Both the position numbers and the translations under genes were made by a program. A stretch of DNA of 34,390 nt from an uncultured Clostridium sp. (lineage in GTDB: Bacteria; Bacillota; Clostridia; Clostridiales; Clostridiaceae): contig NZ_CALEVF010000049.1 in the NCBI RefSeq assembly GCF_937920395.1, positions 1 to 34,390 of the forward strand, in the 5' to 3' direction. Below are positions 9,059 through 16,796 of this stretch, in pieces. Every line of letters starts with the position of its first letter. Position 1 is the stretch's first letter. The notes under the pieces are model-generated. The model ran no database searches and was not told the DNA's origin. It saw nothing but the letters and a program-made list of their open reading frames with translations.

Positions 9059-9919
9059 TCATAATAATTCAATATCCTTATGTTTAGTAAATTCATCTAA
9101 AATATCTTCAATTAAGGCATGTTGTAAATTCCTGAAATTTCTAGCCTTGCAAATAAGCCTTAAGTTTAAACAAACACAACCGGATTCCATGGAAGTATAT
9201 ACTGTGTGAGAAAGATTCTCGTAATAAATAGGAAGAGTTTTTGATGCAATATTTAGTGAATCTTTTGCCTCTTTCTCTATATCGCCTACTTTATCATCAG
9301 CAATAGACATTAATATGTTCTTAGCCTTTCTCCAGTTACTCGTGAGTGTAACTCTTATTTTAAGTTCATTCCAAGTAAATGGGAATGCATTAGTTTCATT
9401 TATAAGGTCTTCAGTGAGTATTTGTATATTTGGTATATGAGTAATTCTTCCAGTGCTTTGTCCATATGTTCTGTTGTCATTTTCCATAACTTCAATTATA
9501 GTAGTATAAAACCAATCTATAGCGACTACATCCCCCAGGCTTTCTCCAATTTTTATTCTATCTCCAAGTTTAAAGGGTTTATGAGTATTAATTATAAGCC
9601 AGCCTAAAAAACTTGCTACAAGATCACGAAAGGCAAAGGCAAGTCCAGCGGAGAAGATTCCGAGAAATGTAAATATATCTTTAGACTCATACATCCATAT
9701 TGGTATAATCGCTATGGCAGTTAGAACATTTAAAGATACTGAAGATGTTTTTTTATATTTTATTGTATTAAGTGAATCAAAATTTGATTTATTAATAAAT
9801 GAGCATATACTTTTTTTTACCAAATGAAACAACATTATTATAAATAATGTTATAATAATTTTTATTAACACTCCTACAGTTTCAAATCTTAAACCTATAT
9901 TAAGCAAAAATTTAATCAC
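9059..9919 (-). CDS. Small-conductance mechanosensitive channel, MscS family
   Basis: This 286-residue protein is an MscS-type channel, which opens when membrane tension rises after osmotic down-shock. About three hydrophobic segments precede the signature pore helix and beta domain: FAFRDLVASFLGWLI, then KPFKLGDRIKIG, then HIPNIQILTEDLINET. The C-terminal part (about 190-286) is the alpha/beta domain of the cytoplasmic cage. The start is GTG at 9919, preceded by a GGGGAAG ribosome site; no upstream in-frame ATG has a better one. A textbook sigma-A promoter (10005-9977) lies about 60 bases upstream. It is probably the first gene of an operon with the AEC permease. The family is secure. Confidence 0.94.
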   Translation of the reverse strand: MIKFLLNIGLRFETVGVLIKIIITLFIIMLFHLVKKSICSFINKSNFDSLNTIKYKKTSSVSLNVLTAIAIIPIWMYESKDIFTFLGIFSAGLAFAFRDLVASFLGWLIINTHKPFKLGDRIKIGESLGDVVAIDWFYTTIIEVMENDNRTYGQSTGRITHIPNIQILTEDLINETNAFPFTWNELKIRVTLTSNWRKAKNILMSIADDKVGDIEKEAKDSLNIASKTLPIYYENLSHTVYTSMESGCVCLNLRLICKARNFRNLQHALIEDILDEFTKHKDIELL

Positions 9920-9976
9920 TAGCTTTCTTCCCCTTTATGTTAATTTAAACTACATGTATTAACATATAGTTTAAGT

Positions 9977-10005
9977 AGTATAGAGCAAAATTACATCTAT
10001 GTCAA
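9977..10005 (-). promoter_or_regulatory. Sigma-A promoter of the MscS-AEC operon
   Basis: On the minus strand TTGACA (10005-10000), a 17-base spacer and TATACT (9982-9977) match the consensus very closely. Its -35 box touches the -35 box of the divergent carboxypeptidase promoter. Confidence 0.8.
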
Positions 10006-10033
10006 TGACAGTATTTGAATAATGTGCTATAAT
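10005..10033 (+). promoter_or_regulatory. Extended -10 sigma-A promoter of the D,D-carboxypeptidase gene
   Basis: ATGACA at 10005-10010, a 17-base spacer and TATAAT at 10028-10033, with TG one base before the -10 box (extended -10). The two divergent -35 boxes together form the palindrome TGTCAATGACA at 10000-10010. Confidence 0.78.
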
Positions 10034-10159
10034 ATTAGCTTATTCGCTAAAATTTCATATTAAAAATTTTGTATTCAAAATCGTCTTGTAAAATGATATA
10101 TTGCAAGTCTTATTATATAATTTAAACACAATAAATAAAAGTTAATGGAGAGATGAAAG

Positions 10160-11434
10160 TTGAAAAACAAAAGATTTTTTATTTTAATTGTATTGTTTCT
10201 AGTATCGTCTATGAGTTTAAATGTTTTTGCTGTTACAAGTAAGAGCATTACTAATGAACCAACAATATATGGGAAAGCTGCTATCACTGTTGACGTTGCA
10301 ACTGGAGAGATAATTTACGCTAAAGATGTGGACAAGAAAATGTATCCTGCAAGTATGACAAAGCTAATAACTGCACTATTGCTCGCTGAGAACAAGGTAA
10401 AGACTGATAAAATAAAATATTCACAAAGTGCAAAAATTCAGCCAGCAGATTCATTAAATGCTAGTTTACATTCAATCGGTCTTAATGAGACCATGTCAAG
10501 TACAGATGTAATGGATGCTTTATTAATATTTTCAGCAAATGACGCGGCATATATGATTGCAGATAACATTGCAGGAAATTCTACAAACTTTATGAAAGTG
10601 ATGAATGATAAGGCAGCCCAATTGAAGATGACTAATACCCATTTTGTAACGCCTAATGGACTTCATGACCCAGAACATTATAGTACGCCTTATGATATGA
10701 GCATATTGGCTAGAGATGCATTTTTAAATCCATGGGTAAAAGAGACAATGAATAAAAAGCAAAGTACTTTTTCAACATCAAAAGGTACAATATTTGAAAT
10801 CAAAAATACTAACAAACTTCTTGGACTCAATGGGTGTATTGGAGGAAAAACTGGATATACATCAAAGGCAGGGAGATGTCTTGTAGCTTTTTATGAAAGA
10901 AATGGTAGAGAAATTATGGGCGTTGTTATGGGATCGGTTATGGATGCAAATGACACTTATGTTTTCAATGATATGAAAAAAATAATTAACTACAGCTATG
11001 ATTTACACAGGACTTTATTATATGCAAAAGATTCTGTTGTGAAAACAAAAATATTAAAATACAAACCTCTTAAATTCTTTGGACCAGAGAAAGCTATTAG
11101 TGTACCACTAATAGTTAAAGAGGATGTTAGTTATTATAAGAACGAAGCAAATAAAAAAGATTTGAAGGAAAATATAAACTTATCAGATATAACGGTTTCT
11201 AGTATTAAAGGAAACGATAGCATTGGAACCTTGAGAGTAACACAAAGAGAAAAAGTAAGAATGTATAAATTATATTCTGCAGCTCCAAGTGGATCTTTAA
11301 TAAAGAATGATATGCCTATATATATTATGACAGCTGCAATAATTATTGTATTTTTATTATCAATAGCTCTAATAATAAGAACAAATAATTTAAAAAAGAG
11401 AAAACACAGAAGAAGTAGAAGGGAAAAATATTAA
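10160..11434 (+). CDS. D-alanyl-D-alanine carboxypeptidase, DacF/PBP5 type (serine, S11 family)
   Basis: This 424-residue penicillin-binding protein removes the terminal D-Ala from peptidoglycan stem peptides. A signal peptide (residues 1-24, ending VFA) is followed by the S11 peptidase domain with all three active-site motifs: S65-M-T-K68, S125-A-N127 and K230-T-G232. The C-terminal part carries a beta-rich domain and a transmembrane helix (about 390-410) followed by a very basic tail, KKRKHRRSRREKY, so it is probably anchored with the tail in the cytoplasm. The start is TTG with GGAGAG seven bases upstream; an ATG seven bases earlier is out of frame. The 37-base gap to the next gene, with no hairpin, suggests co-transcription. 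The function is secure; the dacF versus dacA paralogue assignment is not. Confidence 0.93.
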   Translation: MKNKRFFILIVLFLVSSMSLNVFAVTSKSITNEPTIYGKAAITVDVATGEIIYAKDVDKKMYPASMTKLITALLLAENKVKTDKIKYSQSAKIQPADSLNASLHSIGLNETMSSTDVMDALLIFSANDAAYMIADNIAGNSTNFMKVMNDKAAQLKMTNTHFVTPNGLHDPEHYSTPYDMSILARDAFLNPWVKETMNKKQSTFSTSKGTIFEIKNTNKLLGLNGCIGGKTGYTSKAGRCLVAFYERNGREIMGVVMGSVMDANDTYVFNDMKKIINYSYDLHRTLLYAKDSVVKTKILKYKPLKFFGPEKAISVPLIVKEDVSYYKNEANKKDLKENINLSDITVSSIKGNDSIGTLRVTQREKVRMYKLYSAAPSGSLIKNDMPIYIMTAAIIIVFLLSIALIIRTNNLKKRKHRRSRREKY

Positions 11435-11471
11435 ATGAATGTATCATAAGTAATATTATAGGAGGATAAGA

Positions 11472-12194
11472 ATGAAAAAATTAGGTTGGCGTTTTAGATT
11501 TTCAGTGTTATTGATATTTTTATCAGTAGTGTTATATTCTCTCCATTATTATCTTTTTAGAGATACACATCTTATTTTGTTGTATTTTTTAGGTGATTTA
11601 GCGTTTATACCTATTCAAGTTTTGTTAGTATCCTTAGTTATTGATAAGGTTATTAAGCAAAGAGAGACGGAAGGCTTAATAGAAAAGTTAAATTTAATAA
11701 TAGGTGTGTTTTTTAATGAAGTTGGAACTGATATATTAAAATATTTTACAGTTGTTGACCCGAATGTTGATGAGATTGCGAGTTTTCTTATAGTTGATTC
11801 AAGTTGGGAAGATAGAGATTTTAAAAAAGCATTAGAAAAATGTAAAAACTGTAATTATGAAATTGAATTTCACAAAATAGACCTAGAGAAAATAAATGAA
11901 TTCCTTCTAAGTAAAAGAGGTTTTTTATTGAGATTATTAGAAAATCCAAATTTGTTGGAACATGAAACTTTTACCCACTTATTAACGGCAGTTTTTCATT
12001 TGCAAGATGAGTTGTCTTCAAGAAATTTGTCACAGCTACGAGATGATGAAAAAGAACATATAAGGAGTGATATAAAAAGGGTATATAGAGCAAGTGTAAG
12101 TCAATGGATTATGTATATTAAGCATCTAAAAAACACCTTTCCGTACTTATTTGTAAAGGCAATGACAAATAATCCATTTAACAATTTACATTAG
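11472..12194 (+). CDS. Conserved membrane protein of unknown function
   Basis: I do not recognise a named family for this 240-residue protein. It begins with a basic residue cluster and two close hydrophobic helices (about 11-30 and 37-62, LILLYFLGDLAFIPIQVLLV), followed by a hydrophilic alpha-helical domain of about 175 residues. That domain is rich in Glu, Lys, Asp and Leu and probably lies in the cytoplasm. It includes a CKNCNYEIEFH stretch with two close cysteines. Similar small two-helix proteins occur as uncharacterised proteins in clostridia and some archaea, from memory only. AGGAGG stands at a normal distance before the ATG. It follows the carboxypeptidase by 37 bases and probably shares its transcript. 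No function is proposed. Confidence 0.8.
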   Translation: MKKLGWRFRFSVLLIFLSVVLYSLHYYLFRDTHLILLYFLGDLAFIPIQVLLVSLVIDKVIKQRETEGLIEKLNLIIGVFFNEVGTDILKYFTVVDPNVDEIASFLIVDSSWEDRDFKKALEKCKNCNYEIEFHKIDLEKINEFLLSKRGFLLRLLENPNLLEHETFTHLLTAVFHLQDELSSRNLSQLRDDEKEHIRSDIKRVYRASVSQWIMYIKHLKNTFPYLFVKAMTNNPFNNLH

Positions 12195-12220
12195 ACATAT
12201 TATGCATATGTGGAGTTTAG

Positions 12221-12298
12221 AGTGGAATTTTTGTACTAGTTTTTTTAGCCATTGTCCTAATGTGGATATTTTTTAAGAGAATAAATACTAATAAATAA
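12221..12298 (+). pseudogene. Possible 3' remnant of a small membrane protein
   Basis: Directly after the unknown membrane protein gene, a frame without a good start encodes a hydrophobic helix, GIFVLVFLAIVLMWIFF, followed by KRINTNK and a stop at 12296-12298. A stop codon lies just upstream in the same frame. It looks like the end of a membrane protein whose front has been lost, but a chance AT-rich reading frame cannot be excluded. Confidence 0.3.
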
Positions 12299-12330
12299 AA
12301 GAACTGTTGAAATTTCAACAGTTCTTTTAT
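12295..12330 (+). terminator. Bidirectional hairpin terminator (part of repeat copy 1)
   Basis: This is a perfect palindrome of 36 bases, with arms of the form TAAAAGAACTGTTGAAA and TTTCAACAGTTCTTTTA and a TTTTA tail on either strand. It ends the transcript of the carboxypeptidase/membrane-protein genes on the plus strand. It would equally terminate a minus-strand transcript crossing repeat copy 1. Confidence 0.85.
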
Positions 12331-12412
12331 AGGTTTATATTAATTAAAGGGGGCTCTAATTAAAAAAACATCTACATTTTATAGTATTTATAATAACGAT
12401 TATATGTGTCAT
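12295..12412 (-). repeat. Dispersed intergenic element, copy 1 (candidate minus-strand small RNA)
   Basis: This is the first of three copies of one element (others at 13384-13557 and 16744-16913). From left to right on the plus strand it has the GAACTG...CAGTTC hairpin, the core at 12334-12368 (TTTATATTAATTAAAGGGGG, then CTCTAATTAAAAAAA), and GTATTTATAATAACGATT at about 12384-12401, shared with copy 3. It ends with GTGTCA at 12406-12411, where similarity stops. The GTCA-N6-TGAC palindrome of the other copies is lost here. The arms TTAATTA and TAATTAA form a 7-bp stem with the G run (plus) or C run (minus) in the loop. Orientation is set by reading toward the terminator. Confidence 0.75.
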
Positions 12413-12472
12413 ATGAGTTATAATAAAACAAATGGATTTTATATTAATATGTGACATATAGGAGAGTGAGTT

Positions 12473-13396
12473 ATGAAATACTTGATAATAGGAACAGGCG
12501 GTACAGGTGGTTGTATTGGTGGATATTTAGCAAGAATCGGAAAAGACGTTACATTTATAGCAAGAGGGGCTCAACTAAAGGCTATAAAGGAAAACGGGCT
12601 TATAGTTTACTCAACATTAAATGGCGAAATAAATTTGAAAAACGTTAAGGTATTCGATGGCGACGAGGAGTATGGAAAGTTTGATGTGATCTTCTTATGT
12701 GTTAAAGGATATTCCTTAAATGAGACTGTTTCTATCATAAAGAAAGCTTCTAATGGAAAGACCATTGTAATTCCAATTTTGAATTCATTAAATGCCAAGG
12801 AGAAGTTATCCAAGGTTCTGACTGACATGACTGTTCTTGATGGTTGTATTTATGTTGGTGGATACATATCAGCTCCTGGAGAGATAACGCAGACAATTAA
12901 AATATTTAGAGTCGTTTTTGGCGCAAGAGAAGATACAAAGGTGGATATAAATTTATTACATAAAATACAATTAGATCTTGAGGAAGCAGGAATAGAAGGA
13001 ATTATTTCAGATAATATAAGACGTGACATATTTAAGAAATTCTCATTTACATCAGCATATGCATCTACTGGAGCGTATTACGATGCTGAAGCTGGTGAAT
13101 TTCAAAATGATGGAGAATGTAGAAAAATGTTTATATTGCTACTTAAGGAACTACAAAAGATTGCAATTGTATTAAATATTAACTTGAATACCGACTTTGT
13201 AGATGAAAACCTTGTAATTTTAAGTGGATTTAGCTTAGATACAACTGCTTCAATGCAAAAGGATATTAAGAAAGGAAAAAGCAGCGAAAAAGATGAACTT
13301 ATCTTTAGTATTGTAAACATTGCAGAAAAATATGATATTGATGTTCCAAATTACAAGAAAATAGCGAAACATTTTGGGTATACAAAAAAGAACTGA
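12473..13396 (+). CDS. Ketopantoate reductase family oxidoreductase (PanE/ApbA-like)
   Basis: This 307-residue protein has the architecture of 2-dehydropantoate 2-reductase, which reduces ketopantoate to pantoate with NADPH on the way to coenzyme A. A Rossmann domain begins at residue 1 with IIGTGGTGGCIGGYLA (nucleotide-binding GxGxxG). FLCVK and the PILNSLN region near residue 100 follow, and the helical C-terminal domain starts near residue 170. That domain carries the conserved Lys region RRDIFKKFSF and the SMQKDIKKGKSSEKDEL motif near residue 262. Many clostridia carry several members of this family with unknown 2-keto acid substrates, so the pantoate role is not certain. AGGAG stands at a normal distance before the ATG. 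The last codons (Lys-Lys-Asn-stop) lie inside the hairpin of repeat copy 2. Confidence 0.88.
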   Translation: MKYLIIGTGGTGGCIGGYLARIGKDVTFIARGAQLKAIKENGLIVYSTLNGEINLKNVKVFDGDEEYGKFDVIFLCVKGYSLNETVSIIKKASNGKTIVIPILNSLNAKEKLSKVLTDMTVLDGCIYVGGYISAPGEITQTIKIFRVVFGAREDTKVDINLLHKIQLDLEEAGIEGIISDNIRRDIFKKFSFTSAYASTGAYYDAEAGEFQNDGECRKMFILLLKELQKIAIVLNINLNTDFVDENLVILSGFSLDTTASMQKDIKKGKSSEKDELIFSIVNIAEKYDIDVPNYKKIAKHFGYTKKN

Positions 13397-13419
13397 TATA
13401 ATTACATCAGTTCTTTTTT
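13384..13419 (+). terminator. Bidirectional hairpin terminator (part of repeat copy 2)
   Basis: AAAAAAGAACTGAT pairs with ATCAGTTCTTTTTT around an eight-base loop. The left arm contains the last codons and the stop codon of the upstream reductase gene. T or A runs on both sides allow termination in either direction. Confidence 0.85.
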
Positions 13420-13557
13420 AAAGTTTTATATTAAATTTATATTAATTAAAGGGGGACTCTAATTAAAAAAATAAAAATCAATCACATACTTTCTATATAC
13501 TTAGTATATCAATTATTTGTGTCATTATAGTGACGAAATTAAGAACTATTTGTAAAT
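13384..13557 (-). repeat. Dispersed intergenic element, copy 2 (candidate minus-strand small RNA)
   Basis: The hairpin (13384-13419) is followed by the core at 13436-13471, identical to copy 1 except for one extra A after the G run. After an AT-rich segment comes the near-palindrome GTCATTATAGTGAC (13521-13534), and then similarity to copy 3 continues through TAAGAACTATTTGTAAA. On the minus strand the palindrome reads GTCACTATAATGAC and contains a TATAAT, with TTACAA 20 bases upstream. The copy lies between two convergent genes, so it is not the leader of any plus-strand gene. Confidence 0.8.
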
Positions 13558-13649
13558 TTTTTAGATAAAAAACAATATATAACATAAAAATCCAAAAGTT
13601 TCAGAAAAAAATTTATTTAAATAGTGGTATTATAAAAAACATAGGTAAA

Positions 13650-14393
13650 TTAATTATTTGCTTCTATTATTTCTTTTAAGGTAACATTAGGATTAATAAA
13701 TCTAGCCTTACTTTTTTCAGTTTTTAGAGTTATAGCCTTTTGTGGACAATTCTGAATACAAGCTAGACAATGTTGACAATTATTTTTAAAGACAGGTTTT
13801 TTATCAACTTTTATATTATCTACAGGACATACTCTTTCACAAACTTTGCATCCATTACAATTATCTTCTATGATGAAATTTTTCTCAAATTTATTATTGA
13901 AGAATTTTTTAGCTTGTATTCTAACAAATTCAAATATAGCTGGGTTTTTCTTAATAAATTTCTTTCCATCTTTAATATCATTAATTATTTTAATAAGATT
14001 TTCTTCTATATTTTTCTTGGGTTCCTTTTGAATTTGTTTATCCATATCAAAACCAGGAAGATAGTTGTCAACCATAAGCAAATCATTAATATATGAAAAA
14101 TTAATTTTATTCTTTTCTCCAATATCGAAAAGATGTCTTGAGGATGAGCCAGAAAAAGCTCCGTAAGTTGCAATTCCAAAAATATATTTGCTTTTTAAGT
14201 TAGCTTTATCTAGAAATTCTTCAACAATTTTTGGAACACCACCATTATAAACTGGAAATACAATACCAATTTTTTCATCTTCAAATTCTAATTGTTTTTC
14301 TTTTATTAACTTTGGAATGGAGAAATACTGGCCTCCAATTTTTTTTGCTACATATAAATTATTTCCCGTTGCTGTAAAATATAATACTTTCAT
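13650..14393 (-). CDS. EFR1-type ferredoxin: flavodoxin-like domain plus two [4Fe-4S] clusters
   Basis: This 247-residue protein joins an N-terminal flavodoxin-like domain (about 1-150, with the phosphate-binding TATGNN at 8-12 and FPVYNGGVP near 46-54) to a C-terminal bacterial-type ferredoxin domain. The cluster ligands are Cys179, 182, 185 and 189 and Cys206, 209, 212 and 216, two classical CxxCxxCxxxCP motifs. This is the architecture annotated as EFR1 family ferredoxin, common in clostridia and presumably an electron carrier. A very strong AGGAGGG site lies five bases before the ATG. The gene begins 57 bases after the end of the FliB-like gene on the same strand and may be co-transcribed with it. 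The redox role is family knowledge; the partner is unknown. Confidence 0.92.
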   Translation of the reverse strand: MKVLYFTATGNNLYVAKKIGGQYFSIPKLIKEKQLEFEDEKIGIVFPVYNGGVPKIVEEFLDKANLKSKYIFGIATYGAFSGSSSRHLFDIGEKNKINFSYINDLLMVDNYLPGFDMDKQIQKEPKKNIEENLIKIINDIKDGKKFIKKNPAIFEFVRIQAKKFFNNKFEKNFIIEDNCNGCKVCERVCPVDNIKVDKKPVFKNNCQHCLACIQNCPQKAITLKTEKSKARFINPNVTLKEIIEANN

Positions 14394-14450
14394 AAAACCC
14401 TCCTAAAGTCTAATCTAACTAATTTACCTTTTAGTAAATGTTGTGATTTT

Positions 14451-15671
14451 TTATAAAAGCTTTTTAGCAAATTCCATATTATCGAATTTATGTTCCTTTA
14501 TATAATTTAGAGAATCAGTTAAATAAGTCCTGTGATGTTCTGTGGTCTTTGAAAAAGTTTGAATAAATTCAACTATATCTTCTTTATTATCTTGGTTATT
14601 ATATAGATATCTTCCAACTAAATAAAATCTAATAAATGAATATCTTACTAAAAGCATAATATATCCATCAAATATTGATTGTGATTCAGTAAATGGAAAC
14701 ATATAGTTATACATAAAATTCACTAAATAATTTTCAAAAATATAGCTATTATTCTTCATGGAATTTTCAGTATAATCCTCAAATGCTTTTGTATAAAGTT
14801 CGGAATGTATATTAATGTCTTTGATCTCATCAAATTTGAATCCAGATATAATCTGCTTGGTATATTCCTTAAAAGAAAGACTGTCCACTTCTTTAGATAC
14901 ATTTAAAAAGCCAAGCATTGTTTTGAAAAAATCTATCTGGATAATATAATTTGATCCGTTTTTTTTATAAGAATTACTTACTGAATCCATATCATACTGT
15001 TTAATAAATTTAGGAACATTATTATACTTATGTTTAAGTTCTTTCTCTAATGTACTTATAAAATCACCTAATATATAAAGCCTTTTACTTATATCAAATT
15101 TCCTATTTTGTATTATTTTAATACCAAAGGCTCTAATTTCTTTAAAATACATAATAGGTGAGTTGCTATATTCTGTAGAGGTAGTTTCAATGTCACTTGA
15201 TATTATATGTTTTCCTAAAGTTTCTTCACTTTGTGTAAATTTAATTCCTTCTTCTTTTAATAAAAGAATCCTTGCAGCTTCGGGGCAGGCTACATCAAGG
15301 GACATTTCATAATGTCTATCTACCATATTTGTTATTCTAGGGAAAGATGTGCAAACATTTGAAAGATATTTTTCTCCAATTTTAGAATAAATTATACAAT
15401 AATTATCTTCATCTAAAAAGGCACACCTTTTCCCGCTTTTTAATTTTACTTTTCCATAATCTACGTCAGGGCTTAGGTAATATTCATTATTATGTACATT
15501 TTTCTGAAACATGCGCTTCATTTCTTTATTCTCAACTTTATAATACTGCCTAAATGTTGTCTTATCAATATCTATATCCCAACCAATACAGCAACTGTCT
15601 TTGCATTTTCCACCAATACATTCAAATTCTTTAAGATATGTCGGATATCTTAGTTTTATAGTTTTCTCCAT
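14451..15671 (-). CDS. FliB-like cysteine-rich protein (putative flagellin lysine N-methylase family)
   Basis: This 406-residue protein matches the FliB family, named for the Salmonella enzyme that methylates lysines of flagellin. The N-terminal part holds the conserved cysteines: C18, C23, C27 and C28 (CIGGKCKDSCCIGWD), then GKRCAFLDEDNYC, NVCTSFPR and VACPEAARILLL. Such clusters suggest a metal or Fe-S centre. The C-terminal 250 residues are helical and poorly conserved. AAAGGAAG stands before the ATG. A good promoter lies about 50-80 bases upstream on the minus strand. No flagellar gene is visible nearby, so the substrate may not be flagellin. Downstream on the same strand is the EFR1 ferredoxin, which could supply electrons; that link is inference. 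Confidence 0.85.
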   Translation of the reverse strand: MEKTIKLRYPTYLKEFECIGGKCKDSCCIGWDIDIDKTTFRQYYKVENKEMKRMFQKNVHNNEYYLSPDVDYGKVKLKSGKRCAFLDEDNYCIIYSKIGEKYLSNVCTSFPRITNMVDRHYEMSLDVACPEAARILLLKEEGIKFTQSEETLGKHIISSDIETTSTEYSNSPIMYFKEIRAFGIKIIQNRKFDISKRLYILGDFISTLEKELKHKYNNVPKFIKQYDMDSVSNSYKKNGSNYIIQIDFFKTMLGFLNVSKEVDSLSFKEYTKQIISGFKFDEIKDINIHSELYTKAFEDYTENSMKNNSYIFENYLVNFMYNYMFPFTESQSIFDGYIMLLVRYSFIRFYLVGRYLYNNQDNKEDIVEFIQTFSKTTEHHRTYLTDSLNYIKEHKFDNMEFAKKLL

Positions 15672-15721
15672 TGTCTACTTCCTTTGCTTATAAATTACTC
15701 CAAGTTTTATGTTCTATATTC

Positions 15722-15750
15722 ATTTTACTATAATATCTTAGGTTTGTCAG
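15722..15750 (-). promoter_or_regulatory. Sigma-A promoter of the FliB-like gene
   Basis: On the minus strand CTGACA (15750-15745), a 17-base spacer and TAAAAT (15727-15722) form a good promoter about 50 bases before the start codon. Confidence 0.65.
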
Positions 15751-15831
15751 ATGTCTATTCATAGGAAGTGGTATATAAATGATTTTAATAAAGAGTTGTA
15801 GCTACTTAGTTTATAGATTGTGTGGTAGAAA

Positions 15832-15840
15832 TGGTATAAT
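15832..15840 (+). promoter_or_regulatory. Extended -10 promoter element before the MFS pseudogene
   Basis: TGGTATAAT is a perfect extended -10 element (TGnTATAAT) 40 bases before the TTG start. No good -35 box is seen, which is normal for extended -10 promoters. The promoter appears intact although the gene has decayed. Confidence 0.55.
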
Positions 15841-15879
15841 TAGGTTACAATTAAAAGTAAGGGAAGAGGGAAAATATAA

Positions 15880-16624
15880 TTGAAGTTATGGAAAAGAAAT
15901 TTATATGTATGTTGGTTTGGAACACTTGTTACAGCAATAGGCATGAGTCAAATAGCCCCTATTATGCCTCTTTATATAAGACAGTTAGGAATCCATAATG
16001 TAGCTGCAATCGAGCAGATATCAGGAATTGCTTTTGGCACAACATTTATTGTATCCGCAATATTTTCACCAATATGTGGATACGCAGCAGACAAGTTTGG
16101 ACGTAAACCTATGCTACTGCGTGCAAGCCTCGGAATGGCTATTGTAATTGGAAGTATGGGACTTGCGCAAAATGTATATCAATTGATCGGACTTCGAATA
16201 CTCCAAGGAGTTATAACTGGGTATAATACAGCTTGTATTACACTTATAGCAACTCAAACAGAAAGAGAACATGCAGGATGGGCTTTGGGGGTGCTCTCAA
16301 CAGCTTCTGTTACAGGATTACTTCTTGGACCATTAATGTTAGTTGCATTCATTGCAACTTTGTTGTTTGTTAAAGAGGAGTTTGTACAAGAGGAAAAAAA
16401 GGTTTTAAGTATGAAAGAAGTATGGAAACAGCTACCTAACTCTAGTTTTATTTATACCTCAGGCCTTCGTAAAAAATACATGGAAATTAATGGCATTGAA
16501 ATTTTTACTTGGGTTTGCAACAGCAGGACTTGCGCCATCAATTAATACACTGCTTAAGAAGATAACACCAGATGTACTGACAGGTAGAGTATTTGGGTTT
16601 ATTTTAAAGTGTATAAGAAAGTAA
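15880..16624 (+). pseudogene. Major facilitator superfamily transporter, internally deleted and frameshifted
   Basis: The N-terminal part (about 150 residues) is a normal MFS drug-transporter half: IAPIMPLYIRQLG, the loop motif GYAADKFGRKPM and the helix-5 motif GVLSTASVTGLLLGPL. Directly after GPLM the sequence jumps to a later helix (LVAFIATLLFVKEEF), so some 20-25 residues are missing. After QLPNSSFIYT the frame is lost. A further conserved segment reappears in another frame at about 16477-16605 (WKLMALKFLLGFATAG, then LAPSINTLLKKITPD and LTGRVFGF), and a stop follows at 16622-16624. The intact family protein is about 390-410 residues. So at least two internal deletions and loss of the 3' end have occurred. 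The open frame with TTG start ends at 16545. Confidence 0.88.
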
Positions 16625-16743
16625 ATGTTTTAAAATTTAAGTGAATAAAGAACGGTTGGCTTCACCTTTTACTGCGCAGGAAATAATTTTATTATTAAAA
16701 CAAAATAATTTTTAAATTATAAATAAATATTATAAAATATTAA

Positions 16744-16796
16744 AATATAAACAAAAGAAGAACTGATTATGCTTCAGTTCTTCTTTTGTTTATATT
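16744..16796 (-). terminator. Long bidirectional hairpin terminator (part of repeat copy 3)
   Basis: A perfect 23-bp stem (16744-16766 with 16774-16796) encloses the loop TTATGCT. The stem contains AAGAACTGA and TCAGTTCTT, then CTTTTGTTTATATT. T-rich tails exist on both strands. It is the longest perfect inverted repeat I found in the window. Confidence 0.88.

Noticed and set aside
12451..12648. 65-codon frame overlapping the start of the reductase gene
   Set aside because: Arg/Lys/Tyr-rich out-of-frame product of the Rossmann-domain coding region.
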